Shown: positions 14,668 to 23,356, numbered from the stretch's first letter. The stretch is DNA of 25,169 nucleotides from JAAEQG01 sp023133475 (GCA_030631415.1 DAOVLE010000049.1:1-25169), one strand, 5' to 3'. The notes: generated from the letters alone by a model not told the origin. Translations and numbers: made by a program.

Positions 14668-17448
14668 CTACTTGGCGCCGGCGGGCATCCGGTTTTCGTT
14701 GCGGTGTAGAAGGGCGTCGAATTGGTGGTGGAGTTCCGGGCCGCCCATGTCGTTGTGTAAAAACTTCTGCTGACGGATCACCTTGATAATGCCCTCGGGC
14801 GGATGCCCCAACTGGGTGCGACATTGCAAATCACGCAATAACGCCCTGAACCACATCGCCTCGCCCGACGGCAATCTTTGGCAAAGCCGGTAGAAAAGTG
14901 GTAAGGCCTCTTCATGTCGCCCCAGATGATAGAGCGACTCGGCATGGCCTGTGACCGCCCGCAAATCGTTGCTGCCGCCGTTCGGGTTTCGCTTCACATC
15001 AGCAGCCAGACATGCGGCAAACGCTCGCTCGGCTTCGGCATAACGCCGTGCTTGCAGCAGTGCCTGAGCCAACTGAACATCAATCGCGTATTTCTGCTCC
15101 GGCCCGACTCGTGACGGATCGCCGGACGCCCAACGGTGAATCTGTCGCGCCAGCAGTAAGGCTGATGCCGCCTTTCTGTCCGCAGCTTTCTGGCGACCAC
15201 GCCGCTGGAGACGGGCAATATCCTCCCGAATCGACTCGAACAACGCCTGCAACGTGGCACCGGCATGTTCCGGGTCGCTACGGATGTAATCCGGCAAAAT
15301 CTTCTCGGCGTCATCGAGCCGACCGAGGTGTTCGTAAGCAATAATGCGAGTGCGAAGCACCCGCCCGAGGAGGTGCCGCTGACCGGGATAACGCTGCTCG
15401 AAACCCTCCAAAAAACCCAAAGCCTTGAAAGCCCGATCCTTGCCCAAACTCAGCAAAGCCTCGGCAGCCAGAAGCTCCGCCTCCGCTTGAAAACCCTCCA
15501 GCACGGCGGCATCGGAGCCCTCCGGTAGAACGCCTTTGGACTGTTCAATGAACGCCTTCGCCGCCTCCACCACTTGCCTCACCCGACGAGCCGACTCCGC
15601 AGAGTCTGCCTGTTCCGTGGCGGCAAACTCGCCAAGCCCCACCGCCAACGCCCGAATGCGAAGGAACCCGGCATAAAGGTGGTACTCATGGCTCGAATCC
15701 ACCTCTGCGAAGGCGCTGGCGGCTTCGTCGTGCCGGCCCAGGTCGTCGAGCAACTGAGCCAGGAAAAACTGCCAATACCGCGCATCATCACTGCTCGGGA
15801 AGTTCTCCGCCAAAGTCTCAAGAGCATCGAGGTACAACTTCTGGATGTCCGCCCGGTCCCGCAACGAAGGGTCCTGAGCCATCCGCGAAGCCACCTGCAC
15901 CGCAGCCACGGCGGAAAGCCGGGCATGACGAAAACGGCGGTGATCGTGGCCCACCTCAATGAATGCCCGGGCAGCTTCAAAACGGTGACCCCGCTGCAAA
16001 TACGCAACCCCCAGATTGTAAACGATCTCGGGCAACAGGCCCGGTGGAACCCGAGCCGGGGACTCATAAAAGTGCCGTGCCACCGAAATGGCACGATCCA
16101 ACACCGCAATCCGCCGGCTTTGCAAACCCTCGATTCTTGATGACAGAACCGCGTCGCCTTCCGCACGGGCTGTGGCGATTTCCGTATCGAGGGTGGCGGT
16201 GTCGTTCAACAGCCCGGCAAGCAGTGCACATCCTTCAAAAGGATGCAAGCCCGCGGGAGCGGTGGAGGCGCCCATCAGATCGTACAGCGTTGCGTATATC
16301 TCGTCGCGGTAGCCGGCCCGTTGACGTGCAAGCTGCATCAACGGCTCGAAACGCATGTTCTCGAAGCGCTCCGCCGCACGCCGGTCGCCCGCGGCGCGGG
16401 CACGCGCTGCCTGCTTCCTGCGCACCTTGCTCTCAGCCAACGCCGCAACCAGCCGCAACCCGAAATCGTCCGGGGCGACCGTGTCAAGATACTCGCCAAA
16501 CTCACGCAATGCCCGCTCGGCACGCTGAAACAGATGGCTGTCACTGTACGCCCGGATCGTCTCCAGCAAAGCCAACTGCTCCACCCATTTCAAATCCTCC
16601 CGCTCCGCGGTGCTGGTGAGCCTGTGGACAGTGGTTCGGGCGGAATCGAGGTAATCCATGGCGACGAGGTGGTCACCCAGCCGCCGGCTGACCATCCCAG
16701 CCAGCAAGAGCGACTGGGCCTGCACGTGCGTCACTGCATGTGGGCTCTCCAGCAGGCCGGTGTGGTTCTTCAAGTCATCCAGCACCTCGTCAAGTTCCGC
16801 CGTCCGCCGCCGGTCGCTCGGGACCCTAGCCAAGGCCTGATAAAACCTGGCCCATCGCCCCATATACTCCGCCAGAGGCCCGAGGTTCTCTATCCGCTGG
16901 ATATGACCTGCCAGCTCCAGTTGCTCATAGGCGCGAGCCGGGAGTTCTTCCAGCCGGTCCATTTCGCGGTCAACCTCGATGCGCAACTCTCGGAACACTC
17001 GCCCGGCACGTTCCATCACGTCAGCCAACTCCGCCCGATCCTCGGCACTGCCCCCGCGATAGAGAATGCTGGTGCAAAATGGTGCAGCCTCCTCATAAAG
17101 CAGCGATTGGCCTAGTTGCAAGCGCCAGTCGAAAGCCCGCAGGTCTGCCGAGTGCTCGCGGATGAGCCGCTCCAGAAGGCGATTCGATGCCAGCAATGCC
17201 TTGCGACGTTCAACGCCGTTTCGTGTCTGATCGGCATACTCCGCCAGACGGATATCGCGCTCCAGCAGCAAAGCCGCCACCTCGTCGGCTGGAGGCACCT
17301 CGTGCAGGTAGAGGTCCAGCAGTTCGGTGAGCCCGCGCTGCTGGAGCCCCGCGCGGAACTTCGCGGCATCGAAACGCTGCTCCTCAGGCCCGGCGCGAAC
17401 CACCGCACCCACCAGAAGCATCATTGATAGCATCCTGTGCCCAATCAT
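14668..17448 (-). CDS. Large secreted TPR-repeat protein of the ExbBD-like cluster
   Basis: The 926-aa alpha-helical protein begins with a signal peptide (MIGHRMLSMMLLVGAVVRAG). Recognisable tetratricopeptide repeats are YNLGVAYLQRGHRFEAARAF, the AQALLQARRYAEAERAFAAC segment and HAESLYHLGRHEEALPLFY; degenerate helical repeats fill most of the rest. The reading frame stays open upstream to 17604, but those codons are the translation of the hairpin repeat and the CATTTTC run, so I place the start at ATG 17448. TPR arrays are protein-binding scaffolds; with its signal peptide this one should be periplasmic, where it could dock to the ExbD or vWA partners. It is the last gene of the cluster, 172 bp after the second exbD. 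The specific function is unknown. Confidence 0.82.
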   Translation of the reverse strand: MIGHRMLSMMLLVGAVVRAGPEEQRFDAAKFRAGLQQRGLTELLDLYLHEVPPADEVAALLLERDIRLAEYADQTRNGVERRKALLASNRLLERLIREHSADLRAFDWRLQLGQSLLYEEAAPFCTSILYRGGSAEDRAELADVMERAGRVFRELRIEVDREMDRLEELPARAYEQLELAGHIQRIENLGPLAEYMGRWARFYQALARVPSDRRRTAELDEVLDDLKNHTGLLESPHAVTHVQAQSLLLAGMVSRRLGDHLVAMDYLDSARTTVHRLTSTAEREDLKWVEQLALLETIRAYSDSHLFQRAERALREFGEYLDTVAPDDFGLRLVAALAESKVRRKQAARARAAGDRRAAERFENMRFEPLMQLARQRAGYRDEIYATLYDLMGASTAPAGLHPFEGCALLAGLLNDTATLDTEIATARAEGDAVLSSRIEGLQSRRIAVLDRAISVARHFYESPARVPPGLLPEIVYNLGVAYLQRGHRFEAARAFIEVGHDHRRFRHARLSAVAAVQVASRMAQDPSLRDRADIQKLYLDALETLAENFPSSDDARYWQFFLAQLLDDLGRHDEAASAFAEVDSSHEYHLYAGFLRIRALAVGLGEFAATEQADSAESARRVRQVVEAAKAFIEQSKGVLPEGSDAAVLEGFQAEAELLAAEALLSLGKDRAFKALGFLEGFEQRYPGQRHLLGRVLRTRIIAYEHLGRLDDAEKILPDYIRSDPEHAGATLQALFESIREDIARLQRRGRQKAADRKAASALLLARQIHRWASGDPSRVGPEQKYAIDVQLAQALLQARRYAEAERAFAACLAADVKRNPNGGSNDLRAVTGHAESLYHLGRHEEALPLFYRLCQRLPSGEAMWFRALLRDLQCRTQLGHPPEGIIKVIRQQKFLHNDMGGPELHHQFDALLHRNENRMPAGAK

Positions 17449-17461
17449 CCACGTTCTCACT

Positions 17462-17541
17462 GTAGGGCGGGTTCCACCCGCCTTCTTCAATAGGGATACC
17501 AACACACACCTGGCGGAGAAGGCGGGTGGAACCCGCCCTAC
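17462..17541. repeat. GTAGGGCGGG hairpin repeat, head-to-head pair
   Basis: Units at 17462-17482 and 17521-17541 (inverted) lie between the second exbD and the long TPR gene, only 13 bp upstream of the TPR start codon. If the cluster is one transcript, this forms a strong hairpin immediately before that gene's start. Confidence 0.9.
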
Positions 17542-17573
17542 AACTAAACGTTGCGATGATGTTTCCCATCCCT

Positions 17574-17608
<35 letters not shown>

Positions 17609-17620
17609 TCCTAGATACGG

Positions 17621-18118
17621 TTACTCTGTCCCAAAAGCGATGTTTTTGCACGATGCCCGCACCGCCGCGTTCCAGCATCCCACCACATGGTCCCACGCCA
17701 GGGTGTCCTCAGCTATAATTACCACCGGCGTCTGGTCGTCGAAACCCGGGTTGCCCTGCACATTCTTCAGAAAGTCAGCCAAGTCGCCAAAAGATGCCGG
17801 TACGCGGGTGAAATTGTCGATGCAAATGCGGCATCCGTCGCCCTCGGCGGTCAGCCGGACGACGATCGGGCTGATCGGCAGGGCGAGCGAAGACAATCCC
17901 GAATCACGCGGAAGATTGGCGGCGAACAACCCCTCCGGCTTCTCGAAGGTGGTGGTGACCAGAAAGAAAATCAGCAGCAAAAAGGTCACGTCGATCATCG
18001 GCGTGAGATTGACCGACAGTGCGGACGATCGCTGCCGGCGTATGTGACGCTGCCGGCGTGAGCGGGCCCGAGCTTGCAGAGTCGCCGCGTTAAGTTGGTG
18101 CCCTTCTTGTGTCACCAA
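17621..18118 (-). CDS. exbD: ExbD/TolR-like protein (second copy)
   Basis: The product (165 aa) has an Arg-rich cytoplasmic N-terminus, one transmembrane helix with the family signature LTPMIDVTFLLLIFFLVTTTF (D43 is the proton-carrying Asp), then a periplasmic domain of about 105 residues. ExbD/TolR/MotB-type proteins couple proton flow through ExbB/TolQ/MotA to work in the envelope. The frame starts at TTG 18118 or GTG 18115; AGGGGAG ending 6 nt before the TTG lies inside the end of the preceding exbD, whose TGA (18122-18124) is 3 nt away, which implies translational coupling. The TTG/GTG choice is unsettled. Confidence 0.9.
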   Translation of the reverse strand: MVTQEGHQLNAATLQARARSRRQRHIRRQRSSALSVNLTPMIDVTFLLLIFFLVTTTFEKPEGLFAANLPRDSGLSSLALPISPIVVRLTAEGDGCRICIDNFTRVPASFGDLADFLKNVQGNPGFDDQTPVVIIAEDTLAWDHVVGCWNAAVRASCKNIAFGTE

Positions 18119-18121
18119 GGT

Positions 18122-18574
18122 TCACTCCCCTTCGCCCACATGAGCCACCAGGTTCATCATCTCGATCCGGTTCTCCGCCACAACCTGCATGACCACCCGA
18201 ACCGCCGCAAACGGAAGACGCCGATCCGCACGAATCACCACCTTAAGATCCTCCACTGCCTTCTTTGCCACTACCAGACGCGCAGAGATACGCTCCAGGG
18301 ATTCAGGGGGATACGGGCCGACACTGTAGAGCACCCCCGCACCGATATCGCCGGGGTCCGCCAACCGGCAGTTGATAACCACCCGGTCTTTGAGTTGGAC
18401 GTTTTGGGCGGCGCTGTGTTCCGGTTTGGGCAGGTCCATCTGCACGTTTTCCGCCGAGGCGAAACGGGTCACCAGGGCAAAGAAGATCAGCAGCAAAAAA
18501 ACCACGTCCACCATCGGCGCCATGCTGAGGATCAATGCCTGCCTGCGAAGCTTTGTTTTCCTGACAGAGAGCAT
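18122..18574 (-). CDS. exbD: ExbD/TolR-like protein (first copy)
   Basis: This 150-aa paralogue has a short basic N-terminus, the transmembrane signature MAPMVDVVFLLLIFFALV (D23 conserved) and a periplasmic domain including the VKVVIRAD-like strand typical of ExbD/TolR C-terminal domains. ExbB-type pentamers normally hold an ExbD dimer; two different adjacent exbD genes allow a heterodimer, which is inference. It lies 142 bp after exbB and is directly coupled to the second exbD. Confidence 0.92.
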   Translation of the reverse strand: MLSVRKTKLRRQALILSMAPMVDVVFLLLIFFALVTRFASAENVQMDLPKPEHSAAQNVQLKDRVVINCRLADPGDIGAGVLYSVGPYPPESLERISARLVVAKKAVEDLKVVIRADRRLPFAAVRVVMQVVAENRIEMMNLVAHVGEGE

Positions 18575-18596
18575 GAGGCGTTTTGTCTCCCTTTAA

Positions 18597-18617
18597 GTAG
18601 GGTGGGCGAAACCCACC
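18597..18617. repeat. Variant GTAGGGTGGG hairpin repeat
   Basis: GTAGGGTGGGCGAAACCCACC has the layout of the main hairpin unit but a different loop and arm (GGTGGG/CCCACC). It lies between exbB and the first exbD. Confidence 0.75.
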
Positions 18618-18630
18618 GCGCCGCCTAATA

Positions 18631-18708
18631 AGTCCCTGGTCCAAAGTCCAAGGTCCAAAGTCAGAAACCAGCGGGACTTTGGACTTTGGACCTTGGACTT
18701 TGGACTCG
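18631..18708. repeat. TCCAAAG-family inverted repeat
   Basis: The left arm GGTCCAAAGTCCAAGGTCC is followed after a short spacer by GGACTTTGGACCTTGGACTT, giving a long cruciform of 7-bp TCCAAAG/TCCAAGG units. The same family recurs at 23357-23423, 23535-23560 and 25010-25047. Confidence 0.9.
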
Positions 18709-18716
18709 TCCCTGGT

Positions 18717-19484
18717 CTACGTTGCATTCGGTGCGGTGTTGGGTTTGCCGGGTGAAGGCGGTGTCCCCGGCTTAAACACCGACACCAGCCCCTCCGCTAT
18801 CACGGCACACTCAGCCGTCAACACGTCGATCCGGTTGCGAAACAGAGAGAATATCACCAGGGCAGGGATGGCAACCAGCAACCCCCAAAACGTAGTCACC
18901 AGCGCAATGGAGAGATCGTCGGCGATCTGGCCGGCGTCCAGATTGCCACCGAAGCTCCCAATCGACGCAAAAAGCTTGATCATCCCGAAGACGGTGCCGA
19001 ACAGCCCGATCATCGGGCTGACGTTCCAGATCACATTGAGGTACTCGATCTTGCGCATCAGGCGGGCGGCACGCTCTTCGATCGTATCATCCATGGCCTG
19101 TTCCATCGCATCGAACCCGTTGGAGGCTTCGGACAACCCGCTGTGGATCACATGGCTTAACATGCTGTCGTCCTCGGCGGTGAACTCCAGGGCTTTGGCA
19201 TATTGCTTCTGCTCCATCAGTTCGCCAAGCTGTTCCACGCACTGCTCGGGAATCACCATGGACCGCCGGATGGACAGGCAATGCTCGATGGCCAACGCAA
19301 TGGTGGCAACCGAAAGCGGGATCAGCACGAACCAAGTGATCGGACCGCCAGCCACAACAAAATGATCGAACACCTTGCTGACGCTAGTGGGCTGCTCGCC
19401 AGCCCCCTCCTGCCCAAAAGCCTGTGCTGCAACAATCAGCACCCCGACAACGAGTAACCCACAAACCAGAATCAGACGTCTCAA
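18717..19484 (-). CDS. exbB: MotA/TolQ/ExbB-family proton channel protein
   Basis: The 255-aa protein has a first hydrophobic stretch (residues 4-24, signal-like), a transmembrane segment at about 42-68, a cytoplasmic loop, and the two conserved helices with NVSPMIGLFGTVFGM (T164) and ALVTTFWGLLVAIPALV (T197/T198), the polar Thr residues lining the ion path in this family. It forms the proton channel with ExbD. The start is TTG at 19484, preceded at 7 nt by a perfect AAGGAGG. The frame is open further to 19640, but that part is only translated palindromic repeat and is excluded. A signal-like N-terminal helix before the channel core is seen in other ExbB/TolQ relatives. It lies 190 bp after the first TPR gene, with repeats filling the gap. 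Confidence 0.92.
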   Translation of the reverse strand: MRRLILVCGLLVVGVLIVAAQAFGQEGAGEQPTSVSKVFDHFVVAGGPITWFVLIPLSVATIALAIEHCLSIRRSMVIPEQCVEQLGELMEQKQYAKALEFTAEDDSMLSHVIHSGLSEASNGFDAMEQAMDDTIEERAARLMRKIEYLNVIWNVSPMIGLFGTVFGMIKLFASIGSFGGNLDAGQIADDLSIALVTTFWGLLVAIPALVIFSLFRNRIDVLTAECAVIAEGLVSVFKPGTPPSPGKPNTAPNAT

Positions 19485-19498
19485 GGCAGTGCCTCCTT

Positions 19499-19521
19499 GT
19501 AGGGCAGGTTGCAAACCTGCC
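19499..19521. repeat. Variant GTAGGGCAGG hairpin next to the exbB ribosome-binding site
   Basis: GTAGGGCAGGTTGCAAACC plus TGCC is a variant unit with arms GGCAGGTT/AACCTGCC. Its edge abuts the exbB AAGGAGG; in mRNA the hairpin would end just before the ribosome-binding site. Confidence 0.8.
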
Positions 19522-19560
19522 GCCGATGGTTGGGTGCCCCATGGCTTTAGCCTGGGTGCT

Positions 19561-19642
19561 GGGTGGCCCATGGCTTTAGCCGTGGGGGACACGAATCGTG
19601 TCAGGCATTCGCGTCCCCCACCGCTAAAGCGGTGGGCCACCC
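19561..19642. repeat. 82-bp imperfect palindrome, GGGTGGCCCA family
   Basis: GGGTGGCCCATGGCTTTAGC at the left is mirrored by GCTAAAGC...GGGCCACCC at the right, around GGGGGAC/GTCCCCC arms. Copies recur at 23425-23506 and 25076-25157. It lies between the first TPR gene and exbB. Confidence 0.9.
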
Positions 19643-19674
19643 GTCCGGTGGGCCACCCGCGCCGACGTGCTGGG

Positions 19675-20772
19675 TCACCCGCGCTCGCTCGTCAAACCAC
19701 GCAACGCCGCCTCAGCCTTCGTGCGCGTTTCGGCGTCGGCTGATTCAACCGCCAGACACTCGCGGAGCAATTCAACAGCCTTCCCGGGCGCATCTATCTT
19801 CTCGTGAACCCGGGCAGCCCAGAGCAGGCCTCGAACTGCCGACGGATCATCCGGGAAGTGGATGGGCACCCGCATAAAAGCCCATCCCGAACGTATGTAA
19901 TCCTCCCGAGCTCGGGCTGTGGTATACAACACCTCGCCCTTGAGCAACAGCAATCGCGGCAAGGAACCCTCCGGGCAGTGCTCCAACGCACCGTCCAAAC
20001 GGGCCAGAACCTGCCGATTGCGCCTCATCTCGAAGACACGGCGTAACGCATCGGTCCAGATTCCATAGGCTGGGACGGTCGAGATCGGCCCAGCCAACGG
20101 GCTCCGCGCCACGCGCAAAGCCATCTCGTCGGCAATTTTGTCGCCCAGGCGGCGATAGATCGAGTACCGCAGCAATTCCAACAACCGCCGCCCCGATTCG
20201 TCGGTGACCTGCGGAAGCTTTGCCTCGATATCAGACAATGCCCGGTCCACCACCCGCGTCCGCGTTGCCGGAACACAACCGGGCAGCAACTCGGCAGCCA
20301 GGGCTGTATCACGCTTCACCACCGCCAACCAGTGCACCACCGCCTCATCCAATTCGCCGGCCTGATCGCACGCCTGAAGCAGACGCACGCGAACCAGCCA
20401 CCTCCAGAACCCACGAGCGCTGTTCAAAGCACGCTTGTAGCGCCGCACCGCTTCAAAGGGCTGCCCCTTGTCGATGTAAAGCTCCGCCTCGTTCAGGTCC
20501 TTGACTCCACCTACGGTATCCACCAACAACGCCCGCACCCGCAAAACAGAAACGTTACACAAATCACCCGCAGGCCGGCGGAAGCGTATCAGGCCGTCGG
20601 AGAAGTCAATAATCTTAATCTTGACGTAGTGAGCGTCGTGAGTGGTGATCTCATCCGCACGCACCGGCCCACCGGCCCACAAGGCCAGAGCCACAGGTGC
20701 CCACAGCACCCTGACCAACCACCGGCTACAAATCGTATTCCGAGATAAACCTGTATTGGCCGTTGTGTTCAT
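19675..20772 (-). CDS. Secreted TPR-like protein of the ExbBD-like cluster
   Basis: With ATG 20772 as start (GGAG 10 nt upstream) the protein has 365 aa: a signal peptide (cleavage near VRA|DE, residue 39), a small beta-type region with VKIKIIDFSDGLIRFR (about 46-100), then helical repeats with TPR character (AELYIDKGQPFEAVRRYKRA and later GKAVELLRECL). A start at 20802 is also open. It overlaps the vWA gene by 47 nt in another frame, strong evidence for co-transcription and coupling. The stop TGA lies in GGGTGACCC at the edge of the palindromic repeat region. A periplasmic adaptor for the vWA or ExbD subunits is plausible; no enzymatic motif is visible. Confidence 0.82.
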   Translation of the reverse strand: MNTTANTGLSRNTICSRWLVRVLWAPVALALWAGGPVRADEITTHDAHYVKIKIIDFSDGLIRFRRPAGDLCNVSVLRVRALLVDTVGGVKDLNEAELYIDKGQPFEAVRRYKRALNSARGFWRWLVRVRLLQACDQAGELDEAVVHWLAVVKRDTALAAELLPGCVPATRTRVVDRALSDIEAKLPQVTDESGRRLLELLRYSIYRRLGDKIADEMALRVARSPLAGPISTVPAYGIWTDALRRVFEMRRNRQVLARLDGALEHCPEGSLPRLLLLKGEVLYTTARAREDYIRSGWAFMRVPIHFPDDPSAVRGLLWAARVHEKIDAPGKAVELLRECLAVESADAETRTKAEAALRGLTSERG

Positions 20773-21619
20773 GAGCGATCTGCTCCAGAAGTTCCGCACC
20801 ACCTGGGCTGACGTACGCGATGGTGAATATCCGCACCTGTTTCCCCTTGTTCCATTTCCGCAGTTCGTCCAGCAACTGGCGGTCGAACTCCCCGTCGGTT
20901 AGAAAGTAGATCACCTCTGGCTTGACCGCAAAGGCCCGTCGCATGGCAGGGATCGGATCGGTGTTGCCTTCCGGATAAACCGTATCCAAAAACTTCGTCA
21001 GGCCCGCCTTTGCCGGGCGCGAAGCGTGGATGAGTTTCCTCGGTGGGTTTTCCAGCGGGGGGCCGGAATTGAACAGGATCACGTGAAAGCGCATGCTCCG
21101 GCGCAATCGGCCCACCGAACGCTTCAATTCCCGGCGGACTGCGGAAAAGGTCGAGATCATCGACCCCGAGCGATCCACCACGTAGACGACCCGCCGAGTC
21201 CCCCGAGCGGAACCGCCCAAACCGAAGAACTGCGGTCCCGCATCACCCGAGCCGACCCCCAGGCCGTACTTGCCGAAATCGCCCCCACCAGCCCCCAGCC
21301 CGATCAGTGAAAGATCTCGCTGCCGCGGCTGACCCACCCCAACCGATGGCTCGATCTGTCGGGGAGTGAGTCGCGGTTGCAAGGTCTCCGGCTGTTCCAG
21401 TCGGCCGAAGTCCGGTTCCGGGTTCACCAGCGTGGTCCGGGTCGTATCTGTTGGGTCAACGAGTTCGGTTTGCGGAACCGGCAACTCCGCACCACCGGCG
21501 ACCTTGCCCGCCAACCACGGCAGCGAGAACATCGACACGAACAAGGCAACGTGAACCGCCAGCGAAACCACCCACGCCAACACCAACCGCCGACCGGAAA
21601 GATTGATCTGCCAACTCAT
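20726..21619 (-). CDS. vWA-domain protein with TolA/TonB-like membrane anchor
   Basis: The 297-aa protein starts at ATG 21619. It has one transmembrane helix (about 11-33) with S19-x3-H23, the same motif and nearly the same residue numbers as TolA (S18/H22) and TonB (S16/H20), which contact ExbB/TolQ. A Pro-rich then Gly-rich periplasmic spacer follows (about 45-140), then a von Willebrand A domain (about 143-297) with an intact metal-ion site: DRSGS (D149, S151, S153), T220 and TDGE (D242). The frame is open upstream to 21808, but those residues lack a ribosome-binding site and precede the membrane anchor. It is the first gene of the cluster and overlaps the first TPR gene. I infer it is the energised arm driven by ExbB/ExbD, using a ligand-binding vWA domain instead of a TonB box. 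Confidence 0.88.
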   Translation of the reverse strand: MSWQINLSGRRLVLAWVVSLAVHVALFVSMFSLPWLAGKVAGGAELPVPQTELVDPTDTTRTTLVNPEPDFGRLEQPETLQPRLTPRQIEPSVGVGQPRQRDLSLIGLGAGGGDFGKYGLGVGSGDAGPQFFGLGGSARGTRRVVYVVDRSGSMISTFSAVRRELKRSVGRLRRSMRFHVILFNSGPPLENPPRKLIHASRPAKAGLTKFLDTVYPEGNTDPIPAMRRAFAVKPEVIYFLTDGEFDRQLLDELRKWNKGKQVRIFTIAYVSPGGAELLEQIAHEHNGQYRFISEYDL

Positions 21620-21815
21620 GACAAAGTAGTGTCCCAGCACAGCCGTCGGCCATAACCCCCAATCAGTACCGCGACCGTAAGGGAGCGGCCATCCGTCCCC
21701 CACCCCGTTCGCCGGTCCTTCGGACCAACGAAACGGGATGGGGCACCCGCGCATCCGCCGGATATCAAAAGCGGGCTTTGAGACACCACTCCCAAAGCCC
21801 CCATACATCCACCCG

Positions 21816-21844
21816 ATTCTAGGACGTGCTTATGCCAACGTCAA
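21816..21844 (-). promoter_or_regulatory. Sigma70-like promoter of the vWA-TPR-exbB-exbD cluster
   Basis: On the minus strand TTGACG (21839-21844), a 17-nt spacer and TAGAAT (21816-21821) match the consensus at 5 of 6 positions each. Transcription would start near 21808 and leave a leader of about 190 nt before ATG 21619. The rest of the gap up to 22160 is repeat DNA. Confidence 0.6.
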
Positions 21845-21858
21845 CATCGCAGGCAAAT

Positions 21859-22149
21859 GTAGGGCGGGTTCCACCCGCCGCGGCGGGTGGCCTGGGCAAC
21901 GGGTGGCACGGACAAGGCCCGCGCCGATACGCCTGGAATAACCACCAAAGCCTCGCCGCGGGCCTTGTCCGTGGGCTTGCCCCATGGCGCCCACAGAGCT
22001 TCCAGCGCCCAGCACGGGCAAGGGCCGCCGGGTAGCGTCATCGCAAGATGAACGTCTTCCGGGGGCGGCCCTTGCCCGTGCCACCCAACTACTTGCCCAG
22101 GTCACCTGCCGGGTGGCTACGTGGGGAAGGCGGGTGGAACCCGCCCTAC
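21859..22149. repeat. Composite repeat bracketed by inverted GTAGGGCGGG units
   Basis: Inverted hairpin units at 21859-21879 and 22129-22149 enclose two further long hairpins: CACGGACAAGGCCCGCG (21907-21923) against its reverse complement (21957-21973), and CACGGGCAAGGGCCGCC (from 22013) against GGCGGCCCTTGCCCGTG (to 22080). The two inner hairpins are related in sequence. No reading frame in it looks real. Confidence 0.88.
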
Positions 22150-22160
22150 TCGGAACTATT

Positions 22161-23120
22161 CTATTCCACGAACTTCAACTCGATTTGAGACGCATCCTGC
22201 CGGCGTGTGGCCGATGGCGAATGTTTGTCCCGTTTGTTCGTTCTTTTGCGGTAGCGGGTCGAGCCGGCGTCGGGCGTGCTGGGCGCACTGACCAGCGGCT
22301 CGGGGGCGCCGTCGAGCGGTTGCCCTTCCCACACCCGTTCGATTCGTTCCCGGCTCTGCTGGGCATAGTCTTGCGACAACTCGAAACCAATCCAGTGCCT
22401 GCCGAGCTTCTTGGCCACCGCCAGCGTCGTCCCACTGCCCACGAACGGATCGAGCACCAGCTCTCCGGGATTGGAGCAAACACGGATGATACGCCCGAGC
22501 AGTTGCTCGGGCATCTGGCATCCATGAAACCCCGCTCGCTCCTTGAACGTCCCCGCCACACGCGGGAAATACCAGGTGTCTTGATCCGGAGCGAAACCCT
22601 CGGGTACGTCCTGTGGGCGCAGTATCCAGGTGTCATCCGGCAATCGCCCCTTGGGGTTGGCACGCCGGTCCGCATAGACTAACTGACGCGCAGATGGCAC
22701 ACGAATCGCATCATCGTTAAAGGTGAACTCCGTCGAGTCCTTGATGAAATGGAACAGATGGGCATGGGATCGGCTGAATTTGCGAGTGCAGTTCACCCCG
22801 AAGGTGTAGTACCAGATAACCCAACTCCGGCAGGTCATCCCCAGGTGATCCTGGGCGATCAGCTTGAGTTCGGCGGCGTATTCGTCGCCGATGGCCAGCC
22901 AGAAAGCGCCCGTGGGTTTGAGCGCATTGCAGACGCCTTCCATCCATTCTGTGGACCACGCCAGATAGCTGTCATATCCCTTACGGTCATCGTAGACGTC
23001 ATATGCGTACCCGATGTTAAAAGGCGGATCGGCAAATGCCATATCCACACTGCCGGGGAGGATATTTTTCAGACCCGTAATGCAATCGCCCTGATGGACC
23101 TTATCGGTAGCCAGCGGCAT
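22161..23120 (-). CDS. Beta-class adenine/cytosine-N DNA methyltransferase, orphan
   Basis: The 319-aa protein has the catalytic motif DPPFNIG at 31-37 followed far downstream by the AdoMet-binding motif DPFVGSGTT at 224-232. This order defines the beta class (as in CcrM and HinfI-type enzymes). WHIGFE-like HWIGFELS (242-249), GCQMPEQLLGRII and NPKGRLPDDTW support the assignment. DPPF fits N6-adenine or N4-cytosine methylation of DNA; which base and site cannot be read from sequence. The last 50 residues are basic and Ser/Lys-rich. ATG 23120 has a strong GGGAGGTG site at good spacing. No restriction endonuclease gene is next to it, so it is either a solitary regulatory methyltransferase or the partner lies elsewhere. 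Confidence 0.93.
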   Translation of the reverse strand: MPLATDKVHQGDCITGLKNILPGSVDMAFADPPFNIGYAYDVYDDRKGYDSYLAWSTEWMEGVCNALKPTGAFWLAIGDEYAAELKLIAQDHLGMTCRSWVIWYYTFGVNCTRKFSRSHAHLFHFIKDSTEFTFNDDAIRVPSARQLVYADRRANPKGRLPDDTWILRPQDVPEGFAPDQDTWYFPRVAGTFKERAGFHGCQMPEQLLGRIIRVCSNPGELVLDPFVGSGTTLAVAKKLGRHWIGFELSQDYAQQSRERIERVWEGQPLDGAPEPLVSAPSTPDAGSTRYRKRTNKRDKHSPSATRRQDASQIELKFVE

Positions 23121-23188
23121 ACTGCCACCTCCCAGTCTTTAGCACATTATCAATGGAAGACCTCTGCCTTCACCGCGCCGATGGTCGG

Positions 23189-23217
23189 TTTATACCATGG
23201 CTGCCACACCGAAGCAA
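23189..23217 (-). promoter_or_regulatory. Possible promoter of the methyltransferase gene
   Basis: On the minus strand TTGCTT (23212-23217), 17 nt, TATAAA (23189-23194). The -10 match is good and the -35 weak; the leader would be about 60 nt. Confidence 0.4.
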
Positions 23218-23356
23218 ACACCTACCACCAAAAGGGAAAGATGGGTAAACGTGGCATGACCACCCCGGTTATCAGCAGCACTATCAAGGTGTGCTCCGCA
23301 GGACCGTAACCTTATGTGCACCAAATTGCTGTGGGCAACATAGCCCACCCTGGACG

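Noticed and set aside
22161..23120. Complete restriction-modification system
   Set aside because: Only the methyltransferase is present; neighbours are repeat DNA, the envelope cluster and a radical SAM gene.
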